Shown here piece by piece: positions 1 to 7,171 of a stretch of 64,000 nt of DNA (positions within the stretch are counted from its first letter, which is position 1; each line of letters starts with the position of its first letter). The DNA is taken from contig NZ_WVHL01000005.1 in assembly GCF_009861525.1 (NCBI RefSeq), positions 2,604,001 to 2,668,000 of the forward strand, read 5' to 3'. The position numbers were made by a program, and so were the translations under genes. The notes below the pieces were generated by a model. That model saw nothing but the letters and a program-made list of their open reading frames with translations, made no database searches and had not been told where the DNA came from. The DNA comes from Pseudomonas sp. LD120. Its GTDB lineage: Bacteria; Pseudomonadota; Gammaproteobacteria; Pseudomonadales; Pseudomonadaceae.

Positions 1-24
1 GGCTTTTGAATGTGCGGAAAGCAT
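1..24 (-). CDS. acoR: Start of probable acoR (acetoin sigma-54 activator), truncated by window edge
   Basis: Eight codons (MLSAHSKA) read leftwards out of the window from an ATG at position 24. A strong Shine-Dalgarno (GGAGG, complement of 30-34) lies 5 bases upstream. The gene is divergent from acoX and shares with it an intergenic region holding a sigma-54 promoter. In Pseudomonas the enhancer-binding activator acoR normally lies next to the aco operon. The identity is inferred from position and start signals, because eight residues cannot identify a family. Confidence 0.45.
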
Positions 25-116
25 GAAGGCCTCCGGTTGCAGCTTCTTATCGTTGTCGGTGCATTAAGCGCCGATCCGCGGCCCTGGACAAGCACCGGGC
101 GGCGCTGGGACGGCAG

Positions 117-176
117 TGAGACGCAACGTCTCAAGGTCTCGTCAAAGCCCCGTGCAGCCTGACATGCAACGTCTCA
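117..176. promoter_or_regulatory. Two palindromic upstream activator sites, probable AcoR sites
   Basis: TGAGACGCAACGTCTCA at 117-133 is a perfect 7-3-7 palindrome. TGACATGCAACGTCTCA at 160-176 is a second copy with one degenerate arm and the same CAA centre. The copies are 43 bp apart, about four helical turns. They lie 80-140 bp upstream of a sigma-54 promoter, the usual place for enhancer-binding-protein sites. AcoR as the bound protein is an inference. Confidence 0.7.
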
Positions 177-254
177 CGAGCGGCTGGCTTCAACGCGCCG
201 TAGCACGCATGTCAGCCGCTCTGGAACGGCCTTTTCCGCAGATTTTTCGACAAC

Positions 255-270
255 TGGCACCGGCCTTGCT
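255..270 (+). promoter_or_regulatory. Sigma-54 (-24/-12) promoter of the aco operon
   Basis: TGGCAC-N5-TTGCT matches the sigma-54 consensus exactly, with TGGCAC at 255-260 and TTGC at 266-269. Two palindromes lie upstream and acoX follows. Acetoin operons are typically sigma-54 dependent and activated by AcoR, which fits. Confidence 0.85.
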
Positions 271-393
271 CTAGCCCTTGGCAACCAGTCCTCGGCCACC
301 AGCTCCTGGCCAGCAACGCCGACTGGCCCATCGAAGAATAAGAACGAGGTGCCCGATGTTTTCTCCTGCCTGTGCTCCGCCCGTGGTGAACCC

Positions 394-1494
394 ATGAACC
401 GCCGCCCCCTGACCGTCGGCATCATCGCCAACCCGGCCTCGGGCCGTGATGTGCGCCGCCTCACCGCCAATGCCGGGCTGTTCTCCAGCACCGACAAGGT
501 CTCGGTGATCCAGCGCCTGCTGGCGGCCTTTGGCGCCACCGGCATCACCCAGGTGCTGATGCCCACCGACATGACCGGCATCGCCGCCGCGGTGCAGAAA
601 AACAGCCGCAGCCGCCAGGCCCGGGAGCAGCACTGGCCGGCCCTGGAGTTCCTCGACCTGACCCTGCGTCAGAGCGTCGAGGACACCCGCCAGGCCGCGC
701 GCTGGATGGCCGAGCGCGGGGTGTCGCTGATTGCCGTGCTCGGGGGCGACGGCACCCACAAGGCGGTGGCCGCCGAGGTCGGTGACATTGCGCTGCTGAC
801 CCTGTCCACTGGCACCAACAACGCCTTTCCGGAGCTGCGCGAAGCCACCAGCGCCGGGCTGGCTGGCGGGCTCTACGCCAGCGGCCGGGTGCCCGCCGAG
901 ATCGCCCTGCGGCGCAACAAGCGCCTGCTGGTGCGCGAACCATCCCGGGGCCTGAGCGAGGTGGCCCTGGTGGATGTGGCGGTGTCGCCCCTGGCCTTTG
1001 TCGGCGCCCGGGCCATCAGCCGCGCCAGCGATCTGGCGCAGGTCTTCGTGACCTTCGCCGAGCCGCAGTCCATCGGCATTTCCGCGCTCTGCGGGCTGTG
1101 GCTGCCGGTGACCCGCCAGGCCCCCCACGGCGCCTGGATGCGCCTGGACCCGCAGTCCCCCGAAGCGCTGCTGGTGCCCCTGGCCCCCGGCCTGCTGCAG
1201 GGCTGCGGCGTGCTGGACGCCGGCTACCTGCAACCCAACGAGCCCCAGCCGCTGTGCCTGAGCGCCGGCACCCTGGCCCTGGATGGCGAGCGCGAGATCG
1301 AGTTCAACCCCCACGACCGGCCCACGGTCACCCTGGATGCCGGCGGCCCGCTGAGCATCGACGTCAACGCGGTCCTGGAACACGCGGCGCGCCAGCGCCT
1401 GCTGGCCATCGACCGCGATCACCGGCAACACCCCGTGAACCTTCAGTCCGAAGACACCCTGGAGAATAAAAATGTCGACACCCCTGACCACTGA
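394..1494 (+). CDS. acoX: AcoX, acetoin catabolism protein
   Basis: About 366 residues from the ATG at 394. A GTG at 349 would add 15 residues, but the family N-terminus (TVGIIANPASGRD) begins just after residue 394's ATG. The protein has a GGDGTH motif like the NAD-kinase/diacylglycerol-kinase fold, and this conserved motif defines AcoX. Its biochemical role in acetoin breakdown is not established. It is the first gene of acoXABC-adh and its end overlaps the acoA start by 23 bases, so the two are probably translationally coupled. Confidence 0.88.
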   Translation: MNRRPLTVGIIANPASGRDVRRLTANAGLFSSTDKVSVIQRLLAAFGATGITQVLMPTDMTGIAAAVQKNSRSRQAREQHWPALEFLDLTLRQSVEDTRQAARWMAERGVSLIAVLGGDGTHKAVAAEVGDIALLTLSTGTNNAFPELREATSAGLAGGLYASGRVPAEIALRRNKRLLVREPSRGLSEVALVDVAVSPLAFVGARAISRASDLAQVFVTFAEPQSIGISALCGLWLPVTRQAPHGAWMRLDPQSPEALLVPLAPGLLQGCGVLDAGYLQPNEPQPLCLSAGTLALDGEREIEFNPHDRPTVTLDAGGPLSIDVNAVLEHAARQRLLAIDRDHRQHPVNLQSEDTLENKNVDTPDH

Positions 1495-2449
1495 CCAGTT
1501 GCTCCACGCCTACCGGGTGATGCGCACCATCCGCGCATTCGAAGAACGCCTGCATGTCGAGTTCGCCACCGGTGAGATCCCCGGTTTCGTCCACCTCTAC
1601 GCCGGGGAAGAAGCCTCGGCCGCCGGGGTCATGGCCCACCTGCGCGACGATGACTGCATCGCCTCCAACCACCGCGGCCACGGCCATTGCATCGCCAAGG
1701 GCGTGGACGTGTTCGGGATGATGGCGGAGATCTACGGCAAGAAGACCGGGGTCTGCCAGGGCAAGGGCGGCTCCATGCACATCGCTGATTTCGAGAAGGG
1801 CATGCTCGGCGCCAACGGCATCGTCGGTGCCGGGGCGCCGCTGGTGGTGGGCGCGGCCCTGGCCGCGCGGCTGCAAGGCACCGACGGCGTGTCGGTGGTG
1901 TTCTTCGGCGACGGCGGCTCCAACGAAGGCGCGGTGTTCGAGGCCATGAACATGGCCTCGGTGTGGAACCTGCCGTGCCTGTTCATTGCCGAGAACAACG
2001 GCTACGCCGAGGCCACGGCGTCCAACTGGTCGGTGGCGTGCGACCACATCGCTGACCGCGCCGCCGGCTTCGGCATGCCCGGGGTGACGGTGGACGGCTT
2101 TGATTTCTTCGCCGTGCACGAAGCCGCCGGCGCCGCCGTGGAACGCGCCCGGGCCGGGGAGGGGCCGTCGCTGATCGAGGTCAAGCTGACCCGCTACTAC
2201 GGCCACTTCGAGGGCGACGCCCAGACCTACCGCGCCCCCGACGAGGTCAAGCATTACCGCGAGCACAACGACTGCCTGATGCAGTTCCGCGAGCGCACCA
2301 CCCGTTCGGGCCTGGTGCAGGCCAGCCAGCTGGAGCAGATCGATGCCGACGTGGATGCGCTGATCGAAGACGCGGTGCGCAAGGCCAAGTCCGACCCGAA
2401 ACCGAGCCCGGCCGACCTGCTCAGCGACGTGTACGTCGCCTACCCCTAA
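1472..2449 (+). CDS. acoA: Acetoin dehydrogenase E1 alpha subunit (TPP-dependent)
   Basis: 325 residues, with GGAG upstream of the ATG at 1472. It shows the thiamine-pyrophosphate motif of E1 alpha subunits (GDGGSNEGAVFEAMN... ending in ENN) and the HRGHGHCIAKG region. With AcoB it forms the heterotetramer that cleaves acetoin to acetaldehyde and transfers a C2 unit to the lipoyl arm of AcoC. It lies inside the aco operon. The gap to acoB is unusually long (176 bp) because a repeat element sits there. Confidence 0.93.
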   Translation: MSTPLTTDQLLHAYRVMRTIRAFEERLHVEFATGEIPGFVHLYAGEEASAAGVMAHLRDDDCIASNHRGHGHCIAKGVDVFGMMAEIYGKKTGVCQGKGGSMHIADFEKGMLGANGIVGAGAPLVVGAALAARLQGTDGVSVVFFGDGGSNEGAVFEAMNMASVWNLPCLFIAENNGYAEATASNWSVACDHIADRAAGFGMPGVTVDGFDFFAVHEAAGAAVERARAGEGPSLIEVKLTRYYGHFEGDAQTYRAPDEVKHYREHNDCLMQFRERTTRSGLVQASQLEQIDADVDALIEDAVRKAKSDPKPSPADLLSDVYVAYP

Positions 2450-2456
2450 GGACCCT

Positions 2457-2585
2457 GCTCACGATCTGCTGCGCTTAGCTCTTACGGCGTTAAAAATGGC
2501 TTCGAAATGCTCATTTAGGGTCCTAAATTCTGCTTTCTCAGCTGTTTTTGCCGTATCTGGGCGTCGCTCGCTAGCTCGTGAACAG
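2457..2585. repeat. 130-bp dispersed repeat inside the aco operon
   Basis: The element between acoA and acoB has inverted ends (TCACGA near 2459 and TCGTGA near 2576). It carries a central palindrome TTTAGG-GT-CCTAAA at 2514-2527, followed by a TGTTTTTGCC block. A divergent relative lies at 51067-51234 with a covarying palindrome. It contains no credible gene. It looks like a small non-autonomous repeat inserted into the operon. Confidence 0.6.
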
Positions 2586-2625
2586 GCTCTAGAGCCTCCT
2601 CCAAGAACAACAAGAGACCACCATC

Positions 2626-3639
2626 ATGGCGAGAAAAATCAGTTACCAGCAGGCCATCAACGAAGCCCTGGCCCAGGAAATGCGGCGCGACCCCAGCGTA
2701 TTCATCATGGGTGAAGACGTGGCGGGCGGTGCCGGCGCCCCCGGCGACAACGACGCCTGGGGCGGTGTGCTCGGGGTGACCAAGGGCCTCTACCATCAAT
2801 TCCCCGGGCGGGTGCTGGACACCCCACTGTCGGAAATCGGCTATGTCGGCGCCGCAGTGGGTGCCGCCACCCGTGGCGTGCGCCCGGTGTGCGAGTTGAT
2901 GTTCGTCGACTTCGCCGGCTGCTGCCTGGACCAGATCCTCAATCAGGCGGCGAAGTTTCGCTACATGTTCGGCGGCAAGGCCCAGACCCCGCTGGTGATC
3001 CGCACCATGGTCGGCGCCGGCTTGCGCGCCGCGGCCCAGCACTCGCAGATGCTCACCTCGCTGTGGACCCACATCCCCGGGCTGAAGGTGGTCTGCCCCT
3101 CGTCGCCCTACGACGCCAAGGGCCTGCTGATCCAGGCCATCCGCGACAACGACCCGGTGATCTTCTGCGAGCACAAGCTGCTCTACAGCCTGCAGGGCGA
3201 AGTGCCGGAAGAGTCCTACGCGATTCCCTTCGGCGAGGCCAACTTCCTGCGTGACGGCAAGGACGTGACCCTGGTGTCCTACGGGCGCACGGTGAACACC
3301 GCCCTGGACGCGGCCCGAGCCCTGGCCGGGCGCGGCATCGACTGCGAAGTCATCGACCTGCGCACCACCAGCCCGCTGGATGAAGACAGCATCCTGGAAA
3401 GCGTGGAGAAGACCGGGCGCCTGGTGGTGATCGACGAAGCCAACCCGCGCTGCTCCATGGCCACCGACATCTCGGCGCTGGTGGCACAGAAAGCCTTCGC
3501 GTCGCTCAAGGCGCCGATCGAAATGGTCACCGCGCCCCATACGCCGGTGCCGTTCTCCGACGCCCTGGAAGACCTGTACATCCCCGACGCGGCGAAGATC
3601 GAAACAGCCGTGCTCACCGTGATCGAGTGGAGCCGCTGA
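2626..3639 (+). CDS. acoB: Acetoin dehydrogenase E1 beta subunit
   Basis: 337 residues, MARKISYQQAINEALAQEM start. It is a typical transketolase pyrimidine plus C-terminal domain protein of the PdhB/BkdA2 type (GEDVAGGAGA, TPLSE, RTMVGAG). It pairs with AcoA to make the E1 component. Its TGA overlaps the acoC ATG (TGATG at 3637-3641), so acoB and acoC are translationally coupled. Confidence 0.93.
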   Translation: MARKISYQQAINEALAQEMRRDPSVFIMGEDVAGGAGAPGDNDAWGGVLGVTKGLYHQFPGRVLDTPLSEIGYVGAAVGAATRGVRPVCELMFVDFAGCCLDQILNQAAKFRYMFGGKAQTPLVIRTMVGAGLRAAAQHSQMLTSLWTHIPGLKVVCPSSPYDAKGLLIQAIRDNDPVIFCEHKLLYSLQGEVPEESYAIPFGEANFLRDGKDVTLVSYGRTVNTALDAARALAGRGIDCEVIDLRTTSPLDEDSILESVEKTGRLVVIDEANPRCSMATDISALVAQKAFASLKAPIEMVTAPHTPVPFSDALEDLYIPDAAKIETAVLTVIEWSR

Positions 3640-4751
3640 TGAGCCAGATCCATACCCTGACCATGCCCAAGTGGGGCCTGTCGATGACCGAGGGCCGGGT
3701 CGATGCCTGGCTCAAGGAAGAAGGCCAGAGCATCAGCAAGGGCGATGAAGTGCTGGACGTGGAGACCGACAAGATCTCCAGCAGCGTCGAGGCGCCGTTC
3801 TCCGGCATCCTGCGCCGGCAGATCGCCCGCCAGGACGAGACCCTGGCGGTGGGCGCGCTGCTGGGCATCGTGGTCGAAGGCGAGGCCAGCGACGCCGAGA
3901 TCGACGCGCTGATCGAGCAGTTCCAGGCCAGCTTCGTGCCCGGCGACAGCGCCGACGAAGACTGCGGCCCGGCGCCGCAGAAGGTCGAACTGGGCGGGCG
4001 CTTGATCCGTTATTTCGAAAGGGGCGAAGGCGGCACGCCGCTGCTGCTGGTGCACGGCTTTGGCGGCGACCTCAACAACTGGCTGTTCAATCACGAAGCC
4101 CTGGCCGCCGGGCGCCGGGTGATTGCCCTCGACCTGCCGGGCCATGGTGAGTCGGCCAAGGCCCTGCAACGCGGCGACCTCGACGAATTGAGCGAAGTGC
4201 TGCTGGCGCTGCTGGATCACCTGGAGATTCCCGTGGCCCATCTGGCGGGCCATTCCATGGGCGGCGCGGTGTCCCTCAACACCGCGCGGCTGGCGCCGCA
4301 ACGGGTGCGCTCGCTGACCCTGATCGGCAGCGCCGGGCTGGGCGCTGAGATCAACGGCGACTACCTGCAAGGCTTCGTCGAGGCCAGCAACCGCAACGCC
4401 CTCAAGCCGCAGCTGGTGCAGTTGTTCTCCAATGCCGAACTGGTGAACCGGCAGATGCTCGACGACATGCTCAAGTACAAACGCCTGGAAGGGGTGCAGG
4501 CGGCCCTCGGGCAGTTGGCCGGCAACCTGTTCGCCGACGGCCGCCAGCAGGCCGACCTGCGCCCGGTGGTGCAGGACGGCGCGCAGCCGGTGCTGGTGAT
4601 CTGGGGCAGCGACGACCGGATCATTCCGGCGAGCCATAGCGCCGATCTCAAGGCGCAGATCGAGGTGCTGCCGGGGCAGGGGCACATGCTGCAGATGGAA
4701 GCGGCGGAGCAGGTCAACCGCCTGATCCTCGACTTCATTTGCCAGCACTGA
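3639..4751 (+). CDS. acoC: Acetoin dehydrogenase E2, dihydrolipoamide acetyltransferase (AcoC)
   Basis: 370 residues from the ATG at 3639, which overlaps the acoB stop. The N-terminal lipoyl domain (about 1-80) has the lipoylation lysine K45 in DVETDKISSS. An alpha/beta-hydrolase fold follows, with an oxyanion region LLVHGFGGD and nucleophile elbow GHSMGG. This lipoyl plus alpha/beta-hydrolase fusion is characteristic of AcoC and unlike ordinary E2 proteins. It passes the acetyl group to CoA. No E3 (lipoamide dehydrogenase) gene is in this operon, so a chromosomal E3 is presumably shared. Confidence 0.92.
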   Translation: MSQIHTLTMPKWGLSMTEGRVDAWLKEEGQSISKGDEVLDVETDKISSSVEAPFSGILRRQIARQDETLAVGALLGIVVEGEASDAEIDALIEQFQASFVPGDSADEDCGPAPQKVELGGRLIRYFERGEGGTPLLLVHGFGGDLNNWLFNHEALAAGRRVIALDLPGHGESAKALQRGDLDELSEVLLALLDHLEIPVAHLAGHSMGGAVSLNTARLAPQRVRSLTLIGSAGLGAEINGDYLQGFVEASNRNALKPQLVQLFSNAELVNRQMLDDMLKYKRLEGVQAALGQLAGNLFADGRQQADLRPVVQDGAQPVLVIWGSDDRIIPASHSADLKAQIEVLPGQGHMLQMEAAEQVNRLILDFICQH

Positions 4752-4806
4752 GGTGCGCGGCGGCCAGGGGGCCGTCGCCGCCCTACAACAATCAGGAGAA
4801 GCCAAG

Positions 4807-5901
4807 ATGAGTGTTGCCCTCAAATCCGTTCCCAGCATGCGCGCCGCGGTCTGGCACGGCCGTCACGATATTCGCGTTGAAGACGTGCCATTGCCTGACG
4901 CGCCGCCCGCCGGCTGGGTGCAGATCCGCGTCGACTGGTGCGGCATCTGCGGTTCCGACCTGCACGAATACGTGGCCGGGCCGGTGTTCATTCCGGTGGA
5001 CGCACCGCACCCGCTGACCGGCATCAAGGGCCAGTGCATCCTTGGCCACGAGTTCTGCGGCGAGATCGTTGCCCTGGGCGAAGGGGTCCAGGGTTTCAGC
5101 CTCGGCCAGCCGGTGGCCGCCGACGCCTGCCAGCACTGCGGCACCTGCTACTACTGCACCCACGGCCTGTACAACATCTGCGAAAACCTGGCCTTTACCG
5201 GGCTGATGAATAACGGCGCCTTCGCCGAACTGGTCAACGTGCCGGCCAACCTGCTGTACGCCTTGCCAGCCAACTTTCCCGCCGAGGCCGGAGCGCTGAT
5301 CGAACCGTTGGCGGTGGGCATGCACGCGGTGAAAAAAGCCGGCAGCCTGCTGGGGCAGAACGTGGTGGTGGTCGGCGCCGGCACCATTGGCCTGTGCACC
5401 ATCATGTGCGCCAAGGCCGCCGGCGCGGCCCAGGTGATCGCCCTGGAAATGTCCGGCGCGCGCAAGGCCAAGGCCCTGGAGGTGGGCGCGACCCACGTGC
5501 TCGACCCCAAGGAATGCGACGCCCTGGCCGAGGTCAAGCGCCTGACCGGCGGGCTGGGGGCCGATGTCAGCTTCGAGTGCATCGGCAACAAGCACACCGC
5601 CAAGCTGGCCATCGACCTGATCCGCAAGGCCGGCAAATGCGTGCTGGTGGGGATTTTCGAAGAGCCCAGCGAGTTCAACTTCTTCGAACTGGTGGCCACC
5701 GAGAAAACGGTGCTCGGGGCCCTGGCCTACAACGGTGAATTCGCCGATGTGATCGCCTTTATCGCCGATGGCCGCCTGGACATTGCGCCACTGGTGACCG
5801 GGCGCATCCAGTTGGAAGAGATCGTTGGCCAGGGCTTCGAGGAGCTGGTCAACAATAAGGAACACAACGTCAAAATCATCGTTTCACCGGGTCGGCTGTA
5901 A
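4807..5901 (+). CDS. adh: 2,3-butanediol dehydrogenase, zinc-dependent
   Basis: 364 residues. The ATG at 4807 has a clear AGGAGA 9 bases upstream, so the longer frame from 4753 is not used. It is a medium-chain dehydrogenase: catalytic zinc ligands C45 (WCGICGSD) and the GHE motif, a structural-zinc cysteine cluster (CQHCGTCYYC), and the Rossmann motif GAGTIG. It oxidises 2,3-butanediol to acetoin and so feeds the AcoABC complex. It is the last gene of the operon and a terminator begins at its stop codon. Confidence 0.88.
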   Translation: MSVALKSVPSMRAAVWHGRHDIRVEDVPLPDAPPAGWVQIRVDWCGICGSDLHEYVAGPVFIPVDAPHPLTGIKGQCILGHEFCGEIVALGEGVQGFSLGQPVAADACQHCGTCYYCTHGLYNICENLAFTGLMNNGAFAELVNVPANLLYALPANFPAEAGALIEPLAVGMHAVKKAGSLLGQNVVVVGAGTIGLCTIMCAKAAGAAQVIALEMSGARKAKALEVGATHVLDPKECDALAEVKRLTGGLGADVSFECIGNKHTAKLAIDLIRKAGKCVLVGIFEEPSEFNFFELVATEKTVLGALAYNGEFADVIAFIADGRLDIAPLVTGRIQLEEIVGQGFEELVNNKEHNVKIIVSPGRL

Positions 5902-5923
5902 CGCTCCCAGGCGAGCGTTTTTT
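5901..5923 (+). terminator. Rho-independent terminator of the aco operon
   Basis: Stem ACGCTC/GAGCGT (5901-5906 with 5913-5918) followed by a T run to 5923. It starts on the last base of the adh stop codon. Confidence 0.85.
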
Positions 5924-5954
5924 GCAATGGCCGGCCACGGCCATTGCACTTTTT
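5924..5954 (+). terminator. Second stem-loop, back-up terminator
   Basis: Nine-base perfect stem GCAATGGCC/GGCCATTGC (5924-5932 with 5939-5947), then an A/C step and five T residues. It lies directly behind the first terminator. Confidence 0.6.
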
Positions 5955-6053
5955 CACGTTTTTGCGTTCTATCACCGGGCCTGGCCGCGCCGATCCCCGT
6001 CGCAGCCTGTGAATCTTGACCCGGTGCCGATGGCCTACGCTCCCTCTTTTTGC

Positions 6054-6779
6054 ATGATGCAAAGCCAACTTCAACCGCTGTTGCTAGCGGGCCTACTGAT
6101 GCTCTGCGCCACTGGCTGCACACAGCAGCAAGGACGCGACTTCGCTAAACAGTTTCGTGAAGGCAAGCCCGACGAATTCTTTCAGACCACGGTCGACCGC
6201 CTGGCCACCATCGGCATGCGCGATAACCTGCAAAGCCTGTACCTGCTGATGGGCAAGCTCTACCTGCGCAACCCCAGCCAGTGGCGCAAATCCGGCTTCC
6301 CCGACAGCACCTCAGCCCAGCGGGAGATCCGCAACGCGATCGAACAACGGCGACCGCTGCTGGCCCTGGGCGATCGCCAGGATCTGGCGGCCCTGAGTTA
6401 TGCCCTGAGCCCGGAGTTCACCGGTGACCGGGTCGGCGCCTTCATCTACGCCATCGGCAGCATGCTGGTGACCGCCCACGGCGGGCGCACCGAGTTCTAC
6501 ATGACCGACAGCATCGACCCACGGTTCGTCAGCAACGCCGCCCGCAACATCGAGCGAGCCACCTGGCTGTTGAGCCAGCGTCAGGACGCCAATGGGGTGC
6601 TGTTGCTGTTTTCCAACGAGATTTCCGAGGAGGGCAGCAACCTGAGTTTTGCCGTGGAGTTCGGCAAGATTGTGGCGCGGTTGGATTTGCTGACGCAGAT
6701 TCTGGATGAGCGCTACCGGCGGGTGGGGCTCAATTACGCGCAGAGCCTGTTGCTGATGAATTTTTTGCCGGTGCAGTAG
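6054..6779 (+). CDS. Conserved hypothetical lipoprotein
   Basis: About 241 residues from the ATG at 6054. ATGs at 6030 and 6057 are also possible, and none has a convincing ribosome site. The N-terminus is a lipoprotein signal (hydrophobic LLLAGLLML, lipobox ATG-C). The mature part is mostly helical with no motif I recognise. It stands alone, downstream of the aco terminators and upstream of the T6SS module. No function can be assigned from sequence. Confidence 0.65.
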   Translation: MMQSQLQPLLLAGLLMLCATGCTQQQGRDFAKQFREGKPDEFFQTTVDRLATIGMRDNLQSLYLLMGKLYLRNPSQWRKSGFPDSTSAQREIRNAIEQRRPLLALGDRQDLAALSYALSPEFTGDRVGAFIYAIGSMLVTAHGGRTEFYMTDSIDPRFVSNAARNIERATWLLSQRQDANGVLLLFSNEISEEGSNLSFAVEFGKIVARLDLLTQILDERYRRVGLNYAQSLLLMNFLPVQ

Positions 6780-6949
6780 GGGGCAGCGGGTCGGTTTAAA
6801 AAGTCTGATACGAGCTACAGAGGAATCGGTTTATTTTACGGACTGGTCCCATATTATTTTTTGCGCACCCTTTGCTAGGTTGAGCGCCACTTTGCACCCG
6901 GGCCAGGTACGGCGCGGGTCTGGCCTCTCTCACGCTTAAGGATGAGCCT

Positions 6950-7171
6950 ATGTTCGCGCCGGCCGACACTGCGCATTTCGTGCTGTCCATCCCTGCCGTT
7001 CGCCACGACTTCAAGGTGCTGGCCTTCGGTCGCTTCTACCCCCTCAATCCGCTGCTTAAAACCCTGCATCGCGCACTCGACCCAGTCACCGACCTGTCTG
7101 CCCGAAGCCATGCCTTGGCGACCTTCCTGCTCCAGCACCAGAACGTTCTGATGGAGGCCGACCATGGCTGA
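6950..7171 (+). pseudogene. VgrG N-terminal stub upstream of the effector gene
   Basis: A 73-codon frame with a good ribosome site (AAGGATG). Its first ~27 residues (MFAPADTAHFVLSIP...FKVLAFG) look like the N-terminus of T6SS spike proteins VgrG/TssI, which are normally 600 or more residues. The rest does not match VgrG, as if the body of the gene had been deleted. Its stop overlaps the effector ATG (ATGGCTGA, 7164-7171), so the stub could still couple translation of the effector. The resemblance is recognised by eye and needs a profile search. Confidence 0.55.

Noticed and set aside
271..1491. 406-codon minus-strand frame opposite acoX
   Set aside because: Low-complexity Gly/Gln/His composition typical of antisense shadows in GC-rich DNA.
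2496..2714. 72-codon frame across the acoA-acoB gap
   Set aside because: It is made of the dispersed repeat plus the shifted start of acoB.
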